The notes under the pieces were generated by a model. It ran no database searches, was not told where the DNA came from, and saw nothing but the letters and a program-made list of their open reading frames with translations. Below are positions 43,862 through 53,000 of a DNA stretch of 64,000 bases, piece after piece. Source of the DNA: Streptomyces anulatus (GTDB lineage Bacteria; Actinomycetota; Actinomycetes; Streptomycetales; Streptomycetaceae). A program made the translations under genes and the position numbers. The stretch is from contig NZ_BMVK01000010.1 of the NCBI RefSeq assembly GCF_014650675.1, forward strand, positions 229,497-293,496, written 5' to 3'. How positions within the stretch are numbered: the stretch's first letter is position 1; each line of letters starts with the position of its first letter.

Positions 43862-45052
43862 CTACTTCTCCTCCGCACGGTCCTGCGCGCGGGACCCGTC
43901 GTGCAGGGCGTGTGTGTGACCGTAGCCGGTTGATGCGGCTGCGGGCTTGGGGGACGGGGGCAGTGCAGGCGTGGTGGGGGAGCGGTAGAGGTAGCCCATG
44001 CCGCGGACCGAGACGATGGACCCGCCGCCCACCGGTGTTGAGTCGAGTTTGCCGCGCAAGCGGGACACGGTGAACTTGACCCGGTCGCGCGCGCCCGGAC
44101 TCGCGGCACCCCAGCCTGCTTCGAGGAGGGTCCCGAAGTGCTGCACCGCTCCCGTACGGCGGACCAGGCGGTCGAGTACGCGGAACTCGGTCCTGGAGAG
44201 CGGCAGGGGTACGCCCGCGGCCCATGCCTGCTGTTGCAGGGAGTCCAGCCGCAGCAGCCCGTCGTCGTACACATCCCCGTCCCGGCGCTCGGCCGCGCGG
44301 TAGCGGTACAGCACGCGCCTGATCCGGGCATTGATCTCCCTGGCCTGGCACGGCTTGACGATGTAGTTGTCCGCACCGGTCTCCAGGCCGACGATCACGT
44401 CGATGGGGTCGCTGCGTGCTGTGAGGTAGATGACCGGGACGTCGCTGACCCTACGCAGCCTGCGCAGCACCTCCATACCGTCGATGTCCGGAAGCATGAC
44501 ATCGAGCAGGACCAGGTCGGGGCGCTGCAGATAGGCGCTGCGCAGCCCGGCACGTCCTGTGCCCTCGCCCAGGACTTCGTAGCCCTGGCGAGTGAGCGCG
44601 AGGCACAGAGCCTCCCGGATTGCGTCGTCGTCCTCCACCAGCAGCAGCCGGGTCGGCTGTGCCGGCTCCTCCTCCTTCCGGCCCGTCTTCCCCGGCACAG
44701 GCACCGGCGCAGGAGGCTCGGCTGGTTCGGCGAGCCCGACTGTCACGAGTTCGGAGGCGGGTACGCGCTGATTGAGCAGGTACTGGGCCGTCACGGTGTA
44801 GCAGGAGGAACAGAACGGGAACGGCGCACCGCTGACGAACAGGGTGTACTCCGCGGGCCTGGGGCATTGCCGGCCGGCCAGTTCCGCCGTACAGGGCCCA
44901 CCGCGCCGGGAGAGAGGGGCGGCATCGCGCACACGGGCACGCCGCCCTGCGGACCGGCAGGTGCTCGAGCAGTACCGGCGTGGGCGTCCCGCCCTGCGCG
45001 CTGGGGGCAGAGCCCGGCCGCAGGCGCGACACGACCCTGTATCCGCGGACAC
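43862..45052 (-). CDS. OmpR-type response regulator with N-terminal cysteine cluster
   Basis: 396-residue regulator. GTG 45052 is the start because GAAGGAG lies seven bases before it, though the frame is open further. Residues 1-100 carry eight cysteines (8, 11, 28, 32, 54, 63, 81, 84) in CxxC and CxxxC pairs, likely zinc-binding. A Pro-rich linker (110-130) leads to a CheY receiver (135-250) with phosphoacceptor Asp184 and Lys233, then a winged helix (about 262-360) with SRTEFRVLDRLVRRTG. The usual partner kinase is not adjacent. It follows a small gene at 45210. The zinc part may sense redox state or metal, or mediate dimerisation. Confidence 0.85.
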   Translation of the reverse strand: MSADTGSCRACGRALPPARRAGRPRRYCSSTCRSAGRRARVRDAAPLSRRGGPCTAELAGRQCPRPAEYTLFVSGAPFPFCSSCYTVTAQYLLNQRVPASELVTVGLAEPAEPPAPVPVPGKTGRKEEEPAQPTRLLLVEDDDAIREALCLALTRQGYEVLGEGTGRAGLRSAYLQRPDLVLLDVMLPDIDGMEVLRRLRRVSDVPVIYLTARSDPIDVIVGLETGADNYIVKPCQAREINARIRRVLYRYRAAERRDGDVYDDGLLRLDSLQQQAWAAGVPLPLSRTEFRVLDRLVRRTGAVQHFGTLLEAGWGAASPGARDRVKFTVSRLRGKLDSTPVGGGSIVSVRGMGYLYRSPTTPALPPSPKPAAASTGYGHTHALHDGSRAQDRAEEK

Positions 45053-45209
45053 GGACCAACTCCTTCTCAGCCAGCACGAAACACTTTTCGTGCTCCTGGC
45101 GGGGAACCATGGACCGACACTCCTTGGCTCCCGCCGCCAAATGCGGTTACCTGGAAGGGCCGTAACGAAGAGAGGGCCCGGCCGCCACCGCGGCGACCGG
45201 ACCCAGGTG

Positions 45210-45473
45210 TCAAGGTCGCTCAGGCTTGCCGGCGTTGACGACCATGTCACCCACCGCTGTGAGGGCCCTCGCCACACCGGCGAGGGCCTGCGTGTCGGTC
45301 AGGAACGCGACCGCCTCGACCACACACAGCACGGTACGCACCCCTTCCCACCACTCACGCTGCGAAGCGCCCACTAACGGCCACCATCTCCGCGACAACG
45401 AAGGCTGGACCGACCCGGAACCAGGTTCCGGCTCGGCGTCCTCCTCGCCGTCCCCACACCGACCGTCACGCAT
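45210..45473 (-). CDS. Small protein of unknown function upstream of the regulator
   Basis: 87-residue protein starting at ATG 45473, chosen because GGAAGGAGG lies five bases upstream. It begins with an acidic stretch (GDGEEDAEPEPGSGS), then Trp-rich WWPLVGASQREWWEGV, and a hydrophobic helix VRTVLCVVEAVAFL. No family is recognised. It runs in the same direction as the cysteine-rich regulator and ends 157 bases before it, so the two may form one unit. Confidence 0.65.
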   Translation of the reverse strand: MRDGRCGDGEEDAEPEPGSGSVQPSLSRRWWPLVGASQREWWEGVRTVLCVVEAVAFLTDTQALAGVARALTAVGDMVVNAGKPERP

Positions 45474-45978
45474 CGAGGCCTCCTTCCGACGGTGCTCGCG
45501 ACCTTCGCGGGCCGTCGCGACACGCACGCGGCGGTCGGGTCGTCAGAGGCAGAACCTGATGCATCGTGACCGGCGTAACGGGTGGTGCGTTGCCCACCGT
45601 CTCGCGACGAACGACGAGACGGCAAGCACACACAATCAAGGTAGTAACCAAGGGAAAGGGACGCCCGCACTGCGACCTCCCGGCTCTGCGGCGGAACCTC
45701 GCGAACCGGACTGGTGGTCAGCGGCCCGCTGTGCGACTGCTGGTGATGGGCCTGCCTGCCGTCGAGCCCGCCGCAGCGGCGACCCCGGGCACTCCGCCCC
45801 GAGTGCCGCGCCCGGGGGTAAGCAGGGGTCCCGGGTTCCTCACCTGCGGTTCACTGGCCGAATCCGGCCAACAGGTCACTTCACGTCATCATCCGGTGAC
45901 TGGGCGGCGCGGCCGGGTGGGTTGCGGATACACAGGGGTCGTAACGAGACCGAAGGTGATCCGGGGGGCGGGGCGGGG
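45474..45978. other. Intergenic 505-bp stretch
   Basis: Divergent promoter region between the small upstream gene and the small membrane-protein gene. A plus-strand open frame of 139 codons (45566-45985) has no family features or codon-bias support, so it is not called. No repeat or operator stood out. Confidence 0.5.
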
Positions 45979-46188
45979 ATGCTGACGATCAATGGGGGAG
46001 TGCCGCTCGCCGTCGTGGCCCGCCTGCGGCTGCGCCGCCGCACCGGGGCCCGGAGCCGCAACGACGAGAAGCTCACCGTGATCGTCGTGCTCGCTCTCGG
46101 CGTCGTCATCGCCCCGACCCCGGTGGGCGAAGGGATCCTCAACTTCTTGGGGCAGCTCGCCACCGGTATCACCGACTCCACCCGCTGA
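45979..46188 (+). CDS. Small membrane protein, partner of the Mrr-like nuclease
   Basis: 69-residue protein with a GGGGCGGGG ribosome-binding site. It has a basic N-terminus (RLRLRRRTGARSR) and one or two hydrophobic segments (TVIVVLALGVVIAPTPVGEG and ILNFLGQLATG). No family recognised. It ends 18 bases before the nuclease gene, so the pair is likely cotranscribed and may work together at the membrane. Confidence 0.7.
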   Translation: MLTINGGVPLAVVARLRLRRRTGARSRNDEKLTVIVVLALGVVIAPTPVGEGILNFLGQLATGITDSTR

Positions 46189-46206
46189 GCCCTTCGGAGC
46201 CGCCCG

Positions 46207-46935
46207 ATGGTCACCCGCCGCCCCGCCCGCCGCCGCCCCGCACCCCGGCGGAACACACGACATCCCGCGCCGCGCCGCCGGTCCGTCCGCTCCCGCCGGC
46301 AGCGGCAACGCGATGCCCAGGTGACGGTCGGCGTCGGTGCCCTGGCCGTCGCCGCGTTATGGGCCCTGGTCTCCTGGCTTCTGGTGAACTGGTGGATCCT
46401 GATCGTGCTGGGAGCCGTCGCGGTGACCGCCGGAGCCGGGTGGATCCACCGCCGACAGCAGCAGCTGGCCTGGGGTCGCGTGCGCCAACAGGCCCTGCGC
46501 TACGGGCTCCCGGAGCTCGACGCCCTGCACCACCGCGACTTCGAGTACGCGGTGCGGGACCTGATGCTCCGCGACGGGTGCGCGGATGCCCGGCAGATCG
46601 GCGGGGCCGGGGACAACGGAGCGGACGTCCTGGCCACCGACCCGCTCGGCCGCACGTGGGTCATCCAGTGCAAACACAGGAAGGACGGAGACCGCGGTTC
46701 GGCCGTCGGCACTCCCGACCTCCAGCGGGTCAACGGCACCGCCCGCCAGCTCTACGGCGCGGACATCGTCCTGGTCGTCACCAACGGCCGCTTCTCGGCC
46801 CGGTGCCCACCGCTGGCCACGCAGCTGCACATGCACCTCGCCGACAGGAGAACCCTCGCCACCTGGGCCAGCGGCTCACGCCCCCTGTGGGAGCTCCTGC
46901 CGAGGATCCCCGCTCCCCGGAGCGGCCATCGCTGA
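46207..46935 (+). CDS. Membrane-anchored Mrr-like restriction endonuclease
   Basis: 242-residue protein. The basic N-terminus (RRPARRRPAPRRN) is followed by a hairpin of hydrophobic segments at about 39-80 (TVGVGALAVAALWALVSWLL and WWILIVLGAVAVT). The cytoplasmic Mrr catalytic domain (about 100-235) shows the PD-(D/E)xK core as NGADVLATDPLGRTWVIQCK. Mrr-like nucleases cut modified or foreign DNA. Membrane tethering suggests action on DNA entering the cell; an alternative is a role in membrane-linked stress repair. Confidence 0.85.
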   Translation: MVTRRPARRRPAPRRNTRHPAPRRRSVRSRRQRQRDAQVTVGVGALAVAALWALVSWLLVNWWILIVLGAVAVTAGAGWIHRRQQQLAWGRVRQQALRYGLPELDALHHRDFEYAVRDLMLRDGCADARQIGGAGDNGADVLATDPLGRTWVIQCKHRKDGDRGSAVGTPDLQRVNGTARQLYGADIVLVVTNGRFSARCPPLATQLHMHLADRRTLATWASGSRPLWELLPRIPAPRSGHR

Positions 46936-47170
46936 CATCGACCTGGACGCCGGACGTCTCTCGACGTAGCGCTGGGCCACGCCAGCCCTGGCGTGGGCAG
47001 GGCTCGCTTCACGGGGTGGGTACCGCATTGCCGTGGTGCCGTGCCGTGGGAGCGCCGGTGGGCGACGTTGGACCTCATCGCCAGAAGGACATCCCTTCGC
47101 AACCGGACGACGCGTCAATAGATCCTCGGACCGCTGTCGGTAACCGGGACCGGCTGGTCGACCCCGACCT

Positions 47171-47701
47171 TCACACGGTGGGATCCACATTCCACACCTC
47201 CGGCAGATCGCTGTCGCAGAAGACGCAGACGAAGTCGTTCTCGCGCACGATGTTGTGCTCCTGGCAGCCAGGACACCTCCGGAACACCACCTCGTGGGTG
47301 AAGCCGGAGGGCCGCCCGAGCCCCGCGTCGTCCGGAGCGCTAGCGACCTCTGACCAGGAGTCGATGTCGGGGCAGTACCCGGTGGACTGGTTGCTGACCT
47401 CACTCACGGCCCACCCGTCCGCCTCGCGCACGAAACCGATCTCGCCGGCACCCAGAACCATGTCTCCGCCGGCGCAGGCCACGTGCTCGCTCCGCCGCGG
47501 CGCCAGCCGAAGCACACCGTCCGCGCCGACCACAAAGGTGAACGGCTCGGTCAGCTCCGCCGCGGATCGCCCAGCGATCCAGTCGCGGAATTCAGCTGCC
47601 GAGCTGATCCGGCACCCGCCGCTGCCGGGCCGGACCGCGGCCTTCAGCTCGACCGGTCCGACGTATCGGTAACTCCGCCCCCGCGCACTCACATCAGCCA
47701 A
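47171..47701 (-). CDS. Unknown protein with C-terminal zinc ribbon
   Basis: 176-residue protein. Two cysteine pairs near the C-terminus, CPGC-x12-CVFC, form a likely zinc ribbon. The middle (SAAEFRDWIAGRSAAELTEPF and GVLRLAPRRSEHVACAGG) is alpha/beta and unassigned. No membrane segment. The gaps on each side (46936-47170 and 47702-47970) hold no clear genes. It could be an immunity protein or a nucleic-acid-binding factor; I cannot tell which. Confidence 0.75.
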   Translation of the reverse strand: MADVSARGRSYRYVGPVELKAAVRPGSGGCRISSAAEFRDWIAGRSAAELTEPFTFVVGADGVLRLAPRRSEHVACAGGDMVLGAGEIGFVREADGWAVSEVSNQSTGYCPDIDSWSEVASAPDDAGLGRPSGFTHEVVFRRCPGCQEHNIVRENDFVCVFCDSDLPEVWNVDPTV

Positions 47702-47970
47702 CCTACGTGGCTGTCGTCATTCCGGGCTTGAGGGCGGTGCCTTGCTCGTCAGGCATGAGACCGGCGGCCTCGGGTAGCGGCGCGCACGGACCGGACCGCC
47801 TTTTGGCGTGGACACCCTTCGGACCACCAAGACGCCCTGCTTTCACGCACAGCGGCCGCTGCACTCACCCGATCGAGACTCCCGTTCGGCCGGCGCCTCT
47901 CAAGATCGGACGGCCAAGCCGCTGAGTACTGCAGAGCGCTGTCTGCCCCACTCGTGTGAGGATGGTCGAC

Positions 47971-48735
47971 ATGTCTGCTCGTGCACTGAGCTTCGGCGCA
48001 ACCGCGGAAGCCTACGAAAGGTTCCGGCCGGGGTATCCCAAGGAGCTCTTCGACTTGGTGATGACGTACGCGGGCCGGCCGGTCCGGACGGCCCTGGAGA
48101 TCGGTGCGGGAACAGGCAAAGCGACCCGCCTGTTCGCTGACCATGGGGTCGCGGTCACGGCGACGGAGCCCGACACCGCCATGCTCGCCGAGCTGAGCAA
48201 GTCCGTGCCCGCGAACGTGACGACCGTGCGGGCCGCGTTCGAGGACCTGCGGCCGGGCGAGACCTATGAATTGGTCTATGCGGCGGCAGCGCTCCACTGG
48301 ACACGCCCGGAGGGTCGGTGGTCAAGAGCGGCTGCGCTACTGGAACCGGAGGGTGTGTTCGCCTCATTCGGTGGCCAGGTTCAGCTGGCTGACCCGGCTG
48401 TCGCGGAGTCTGTGCGTGCGGCGCGGGCGCCGTTCCTGGAAAGCGACGAGGTTCCGTCTCCCGATGGGACCGATCCTGATGAGGAGATGCAGTGGCCGGG
48501 CACGGAACTGCACCGGTCTCCGTTGTTCCTCGACGTTCAACAGTCCGTCGTCGGGCGGCGCTTGACGGCGAGCGCTTCTGACTACGTGGGCTACCTGTCG
48601 ACGGTCTCGGCGTATCTCCAACTGCCGCAATCGAGGCGACAGCAGGCGTACGACGCAATCACGCGGGTTCTTCCCGAGACAGTCGAGATCGCCGCCGACA
48701 TCATCGTCCATCTCGCGCGTCGACGATCCGAGTAG
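47971..48735 (+). CDS. SAM-dependent class I methyltransferase
   Basis: 254-residue methyltransferase. SAM-binding motif I is ALEIGAGTGKATRLF, with motif II acidic residue in VTATEPDTAMLAEL. YAAAALHWTRPEGRWSRAA follows, typical of UbiE/type-11 family members. Start ATG 47971 has GAGGA eight bases upstream; GTG 47956 and ATG 47962 are in-frame alternatives. It is isolated from any pathway genes. Substrate not known. Confidence 0.88.
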   Translation: MSARALSFGATAEAYERFRPGYPKELFDLVMTYAGRPVRTALEIGAGTGKATRLFADHGVAVTATEPDTAMLAELSKSVPANVTTVRAAFEDLRPGETYELVYAAAALHWTRPEGRWSRAAALLEPEGVFASFGGQVQLADPAVAESVRAARAPFLESDEVPSPDGTDPDEEMQWPGTELHRSPLFLDVQQSVVGRRLTASASDYVGYLSTVSAYLQLPQSRRQQAYDAITRVLPETVEIAADIIVHLARRRSE

Positions 48736-49058
48736 GGGCGACCCTCGCGGGGACCACGGGCGAGCCTGAAGCGACGATCGGTGCCGAGACGACCATGTAC
48801 GCCGATTTCTCCTACCCGGCACCCACCGTGGTCACCCGATAGTGAGGCTTCCGTACGAGCACCACCGCTCAAGATCGGAACAACAACAACCCCAAGGGCT
48901 GAACCCCGGAATCCGGTGCTGGGCTGGGGAACCACTACCCCGGGCGGGTGGTGGTGGCTGCTACTGCCTGGTACTTGCGTTCGGTGCCCGCCCCGGGAAG
49001 AGTTTCACGGACGCCGTTCGGGGCGAAGTCGCGGGGCAGGGGCCGAGAGATGTGTGTG
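48736..49058. other. Intergenic 323-bp stretch with hairpin
   Basis: No convincing gene. An imperfect hairpin (ACCACTACCC with GGGTGGTGGT) lies at 48931-48955; it could act as a terminator or structure before the next gene. Confidence 0.4.
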
Positions 49059-49619
49059 ATGGATGCGGCGATCAAAGAGGCCGCCGTTGCCAGGTTCCTC
49101 CGCGACTATCCCGACATGCGACGAGCTGTATGCGACCACCCCGCGCTGCGTGGCTGTGCTGATGTCGCTTGGACGCGGATTCCGGGGTGCCCTGCCGGGG
49201 TCCCGGCCCTGCTCCACGCTCTCCTGGATGAGATCGCCGGCCCCGCGGCTCTGCCCGTGCTGGAGAACGTCCTGATGAACAGCGTCTTCCACATGAGCGC
49301 CGTGATGCCGGCCGTTCTGCCCTTCCTGATCCGCCTGGCAGCTGTCCCTGACATCGCGGTGCGGTCCGACCTGGTGGAACTCTTGATCGTCGCCGCGGAG
49401 CTGTCCCTACCCGTCGATGCCGACGATGAACGACAGGTGCTGCTGTTCGGGAAGGACTCCGATCACCCGGAACGCGAGTGGTGCAGGGCCGCCTTCGCCG
49501 CACACGCTTCCGACCTGCGCGCGTTGCTGAAGGAGGGGACCCTTCCGGACGCACTGATCAGCATGGACGACCGCGAGTCCCTGCTCAGGGCTGTGGATCC
49601 GCAGCGCTGCCCATCCTGA
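49059..49619 (+). CDS. Unknown helical-repeat-like protein
   Basis: 186-residue cytoplasmic protein. Start 49059 (MDAAIKEAAVARF) is preferred over in-frame codons to 48948. Pairs of helices such as GVPALLHALLDEIAGPAAL, VLPFLIRLAAVPDIAVRSDL and LVELLIVAAELSL suggest HEAT/ARM-like repeats. No family recognised. It lies near other accessory genes of unknown role. Confidence 0.7.
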   Translation: MDAAIKEAAVARFLRDYPDMRRAVCDHPALRGCADVAWTRIPGCPAGVPALLHALLDEIAGPAALPVLENVLMNSVFHMSAVMPAVLPFLIRLAAVPDIAVRSDLVELLIVAAELSLPVDADDERQVLLFGKDSDHPEREWCRAAFAAHASDLRALLKEGTLPDALISMDDRESLLRAVDPQRCPS

Positions 49620-49953
49620 CCGCCAGCAGGCCGGCACTGCGGCCCGTGAAGAGGTTTCCGGTGTGACCACCTGCTGGCGCCAACCGCCGCACCGCCGCCC
49701 AGCGAGCCTTTCCGATCGCAGCACTACCGCTTGCTTCAACTACCAAGGTCTCGGCCGACAGTGCGGGAACCCGCTCAGGGCATCCCGGCCGGAGACCTGC
49801 ACTTCACGTTCCGACCCAATACGTTCGTCGGCAAGGTGGCTTGTGCTGCTGCTACCTCAAATGAGGCTCTGAATTCTGCCGATTCCGGGGCAGGCGGATC
49901 GCGTCGGGGAACGATGACCGCAACGGGGTGTGTCGGGTCAAGGGGGAAGCGGC
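49620..49953. other. Intergenic 334-bp stretch
   Basis: No gene with codon-bias or start-site support was found; presumably the promoter for the TIGR04222 gene. Confidence 0.4.
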
Positions 49954-50541
49954 ATGACGCGGACATGGAGACGACGCAGGGCAGAGGGCGCCGACGGAGC
50001 GTTGGACCGGTACGCGTACGCCTTTCTCGCGGGTGGTCGGCGGCGCGTGGTCGAGAGCGCCGTTGTGGCGCTCACCGAGCAGGGGGTGCTGTCCCTGCGC
50101 GCGACTCGACTCCGTTCCACGGGCGAAGCCCAGTCGACGCATGCGGTCGAGCACGCGGTCATCGCCGCGTGCCCCCGCAGCAAGCGCGTTGAGGAAGTGA
50201 TCGATACCGTCGGGCGCTCCCAGCCGCTCGATGACCTTGCCCGACGACTGGTGTGCCTCGGTCTGCTGAGCGGGAGGCGGCAGCGAACCACCCGCGCGGG
50301 GCGGCGGCTCCTGGCTGCCGCCGCATCCGAAGGAAGTCTGCCCAGGTACGTACTCGAAGGCCCGGCCGTTCTCGTTACTGGCCCTGTCCGGCACGGACTG
50401 CTCAGTGCCACCTCGATTCCCGACGGCCTCGGCCGCACCCTCCGCCGTATGGGAAAGGCGCTGGACGACGATCACAGTTCATCGACGGATAGCGCTCCCG
50501 GCGGAGGCATCGGGTGTGGTGGCTCGTCGGGCGGCGATTGA
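49954..50541 (+). CDS. TIGR04222-domain protein without membrane segments
   Basis: 195-residue protein. LDRYAYAFLAGGRRRVVESAV, then VALTEQGVLSLR and LARRLVCLGLLSGRRQRTTRAGRRLLAA, match the TIGR04222 core. It ends with the family-like Gly/Cys-rich tail GGGIGCGGSSGGD. Members are normally larger and membrane-bound; here no hydrophobic helix is seen. AAGGGGGAAG precedes the start 49954. Function is unknown for the family. Confidence 0.8.
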   Translation: MTRTWRRRRAEGADGALDRYAYAFLAGGRRRVVESAVVALTEQGVLSLRATRLRSTGEAQSTHAVEHAVIAACPRSKRVEEVIDTVGRSQPLDDLARRLVCLGLLSGRRQRTTRAGRRLLAAAASEGSLPRYVLEGPAVLVTGPVRHGLLSATSIPDGLGRTLRRMGKALDDDHSSSTDSAPGGGIGCGGSSGGD

Positions 50542-51580
50542 GCTATGAGGCTTTTTCGGGCCGGCCGTTCCCTCCGTAGTAGCCCGTTCTGGCTCAACGG
50601 GATCTACTCGGGCGATTCCCCAGATGACTGTGACCAGCCTTCGCGGGGCGTGTGCTCGTGCGGCTGGGCGAGGTGAGACCGGCTCCCCGCTCGGAGGAGG
50701 CGAACCCGCCCGCCGTACCTTTACGGCACCAGCGAACTCAAGTACCACTGGGCCCGGCACATCTCCGACGTAGAAGCCCGCGCGGCCCCGATCCACGGGA
50801 CGTACTTCTCGTGTCATGCGGACAGCTGACAGCGGTCATTACGGCCGGGTCGGACAGGGCTCCGACGGCTGGGGCAGCCGGGTGACGCGGACGTCACGGT
50901 GCCGTTGGACTGCTCGCCTCCGAACCGGGCCCGCCCTCCTCGATCAGGAATCCAGGTGGTGGCGGAGGCACCCGCGGTCCCTGCTCCAGAATGCCGCGGA
51001 GGTGCGGTGGCACCGGAGCTTTGACCATCGGGCTTGCCGGACCACGCTCCGGGAAACAGGCCGCCTTGCCGCTGCTGACGTGCACCATCCCTATCTCCGG
51101 CGAGCCCCCCATGAGGGGTTCGTGTTCATACTCAGTCTCTTGTTCACAGTTGACGCAACGCATGTGTCATCCCTGTTCCTGGGCCGGGAACCGCAGAATC
51201 GGGGCTCCTTGGTCCGCCGGCGGCGGCTTGATGTTCCTGGGCTCGCGCAGAGCCCACTACTTGGTCGTCGACGTTCCCCAGGCGGTTCCCCAGGCAGTTC
51301 CACGGGAGGCGCCGCCGCCGCTTGCACGGCGCGGAGCGGAGCACATCGCGCCGCCGTGCCGCATCGTAGGTTGCTGCGCACCGGCTCCGGCCCACCGCGG
51401 GCTCCCGATCTGGTTACGTTTTCGCGGCCGGGTCACGACGGAGGTGCGAAGCCGCCGCCTTCGGCGAACGGCTGCGACCTACAGCGACCGGCAATAGGTG
51501 TCGGCGAGGTGGCCCGGACGGCAGAACGGGCACGGTCCACGTGATCATGTAGTTCTCCACGCTCAGTGATCGCGAAGGAC
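50542..51580. other. Gene-poor stretch with one tentative small gene
   Basis: Mostly broken frames. One weak minus-strand gene (50894-51163) is listed separately. A short plus-strand segment near 50720-50820 reads YGTSELKYHWARHISDVEA, perhaps a remnant, but no family was recognised. Confidence 0.4.
50894..51163 (-). CDS. Possible small Cys-containing protein
   Basis: 89-residue frame starting MRCVNCEQETEYEHEPLMGG, with a CVNC pair and a Pro-rich C-terminus (RVPPPPPGF). One cysteine pair is not enough to form a complete zinc site. It may be a real small protein or a chance frame in a decayed region; no clear ribosome-binding site. Confidence 0.35.
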   Translation of the reverse strand: MRCVNCEQETEYEHEPLMGGSPEIGMVHVSSGKAACFPERGPASPMVKAPVPPHLRGILEQGPRVPPPPPGFLIEEGGPGSEASSPTAP

Positions 51581-52183
51581 AGCCGTGCCGCGCTGCCATC
51601 CTGTCGGCCCGAACTCTTCTGGGACCAGTTTGCCGCGGGGCGCCCGCTCGGCTGCCATTGCCGCAGAATCCCCGACCGGACCGTGTTCGAACACGTGGTG
51701 CGCGCGCTGGTCCACGGCTCGGGTTAGGTGCGCCTGTCCAGTCCCGGATGGTCCGATCGCACCATCCGCCGACGGCTCAGTGGCTCTCCTCGGCCCGGCC
51801 CTCGAAGCGGCCATCGGACAGGTGGGCCCCTGCACGGGGATATGAAGGTCAACCTCGACCTCGACCTGGGCTAGGACAACAACAAGTCCCGCTCTCCGCG
51901 CGGGGAGTTGGGCTTCGTCGGTGAGATCGCCCGTAAGGGCGTACCCGCCCCGATCCAGGCCGGCAAGCGATGGACTGTGGAACAGACGCACTCGTGGTTG
52001 AACGGCTACGGCAAGCTTCGGCGCTGGACCGAGAGGAACGGTGCGGTTGTCGAGTTCTCCCCCCACCTTGCCGGGACTCTCGGCAGGCTCCGCATGCTCA
52101 TCCGACGCTCGATGAGCCGCTACCGTTGGGACGGCCGCCCCACCACCGACGCCTCAAGTGGTCCATCTGCCGGTCGGTCTTAA
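51581..52183 (+). mobile_element. IS5-type transposase remnant with internal deletion
   Basis: One frame carries both ends of an IS5-family transposase: N-terminal PELFWDQFAAGRPLGCHCRR with DRTVFEHVVRALVHGSG, and C-terminal GEIARKGVPAPIQAGKRW, VEQTHSWLNGYGKLRRWTERNG and LRMLIRRSMSRYRWDGRPTT (both quoted in part). In-frame stops lie at 51725 and near 51872, and the DDE middle part is missing. The last codons are frameshifted relative to the usual TRRLK end. Terminal inverted repeats could not be fixed. Confidence 0.8.
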
Positions 52184-52223
52184 TCGAGTGCGAGAGTCCC
52201 GGACCGGGTGATACAAGGTCCGC

Positions 52224-52988
52224 GTGACTGATGATCTCTCCTTCCCCACCCTGCTGCGGATGATTGACGAGCGTTCCGCCGCGTTCCGCGCCGCCGTCGC
52301 CGCGGCTCCCAGCCTCGACGCCGATGTCCCGTCCTGCCCGGGCTGGACGCTGTACGACCTGGCGAACCACCTCAGTGAGGGGGACCGCTTCTGGGCCTAC
52401 ATCGTGCTGAACACCGCGCCGGGCGACGAACGGCCGAGCAAGGACGGGCTGCCGGCGCCCAGGGAGCGCGAGGAGCTCATAACCTGGCTGGCCGACTCGA
52501 CGGAGCAACTGCTCACTGCTCTCCGCCAGGCCGGCCCGGACCGGGGCTGCTGGGCCTGGTGGGAGCCGCTGGCCTCGCCGCACACGGTGGCCGCCGTGGC
52601 CCGCCGCCGCGTCCCGGAATCGCTGATCCACACCTACGACGCCCAGCTGGCCTCCGGCACCCCGCAGGAGCTGCCGACGACCGAGGCGGCCGACGCCATC
52701 GAGGAGTTCCTCGCCACCGTCTGCACCGGCACGGTCCCGTGGCCGGGCGACCCCGCCACCATGGACTACCACGCAGCCGGGGCCGGCTCCTGGCGTCAGA
52801 CGGTGGACGCCGCAGGCTCCCGCTTCACCCGCCTCACCGCGGCGGAGGCCGACGAGAGCAAGCCCACCGCTGCGATCTACTGCACGGCGAGCGAGATGGC
52901 CCTGCTCATGTACATGCGCATCCCGGCCGGCTCGCTGCGGATCGAGGGTGACGCCGACCTGCTCCAGAAGCTGCAGGACTGGGGCTGA
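52224..52988 (+). CDS. Mycothiol-dependent maleylpyruvate isomerase family protein
   Basis: 254-residue protein of the TIGR03083/MDMPI family. PSCPGWTLYDLANHLSEGDRF gives the N-terminal DinB-like domain with the histidine that binds zinc (quoted in part as LANHLSEGDRFW), and RRVPESLIHTYDAQLASG is the second histidine motif. The C-terminal MDMPI_C domain is recognisable from MALLMYMRIPAGSLRIEGD. It would use mycothiol as cofactor on an unknown substrate. Start GTG 52224. Confidence 0.9.
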   Translation: MTDDLSFPTLLRMIDERSAAFRAAVAAAPSLDADVPSCPGWTLYDLANHLSEGDRFWAYIVLNTAPGDERPSKDGLPAPREREELITWLADSTEQLLTALRQAGPDRGCWAWWEPLASPHTVAAVARRRVPESLIHTYDAQLASGTPQELPTTEAADAIEEFLATVCTGTVPWPGDPATMDYHAAGAGSWRQTVDAAGSRFTRLTAAEADESKPTAAIYCTASEMALLMYMRIPAGSLRIEGDADLLQKLQDWG

Positions 52989-53000
52989 GGCCGGCCGGCA

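Noticed and set aside
45566..45985. 139-codon plus-strand frame in the 505-bp gap
   Set aside because: No family features, ribosome-binding site or supportive composition.
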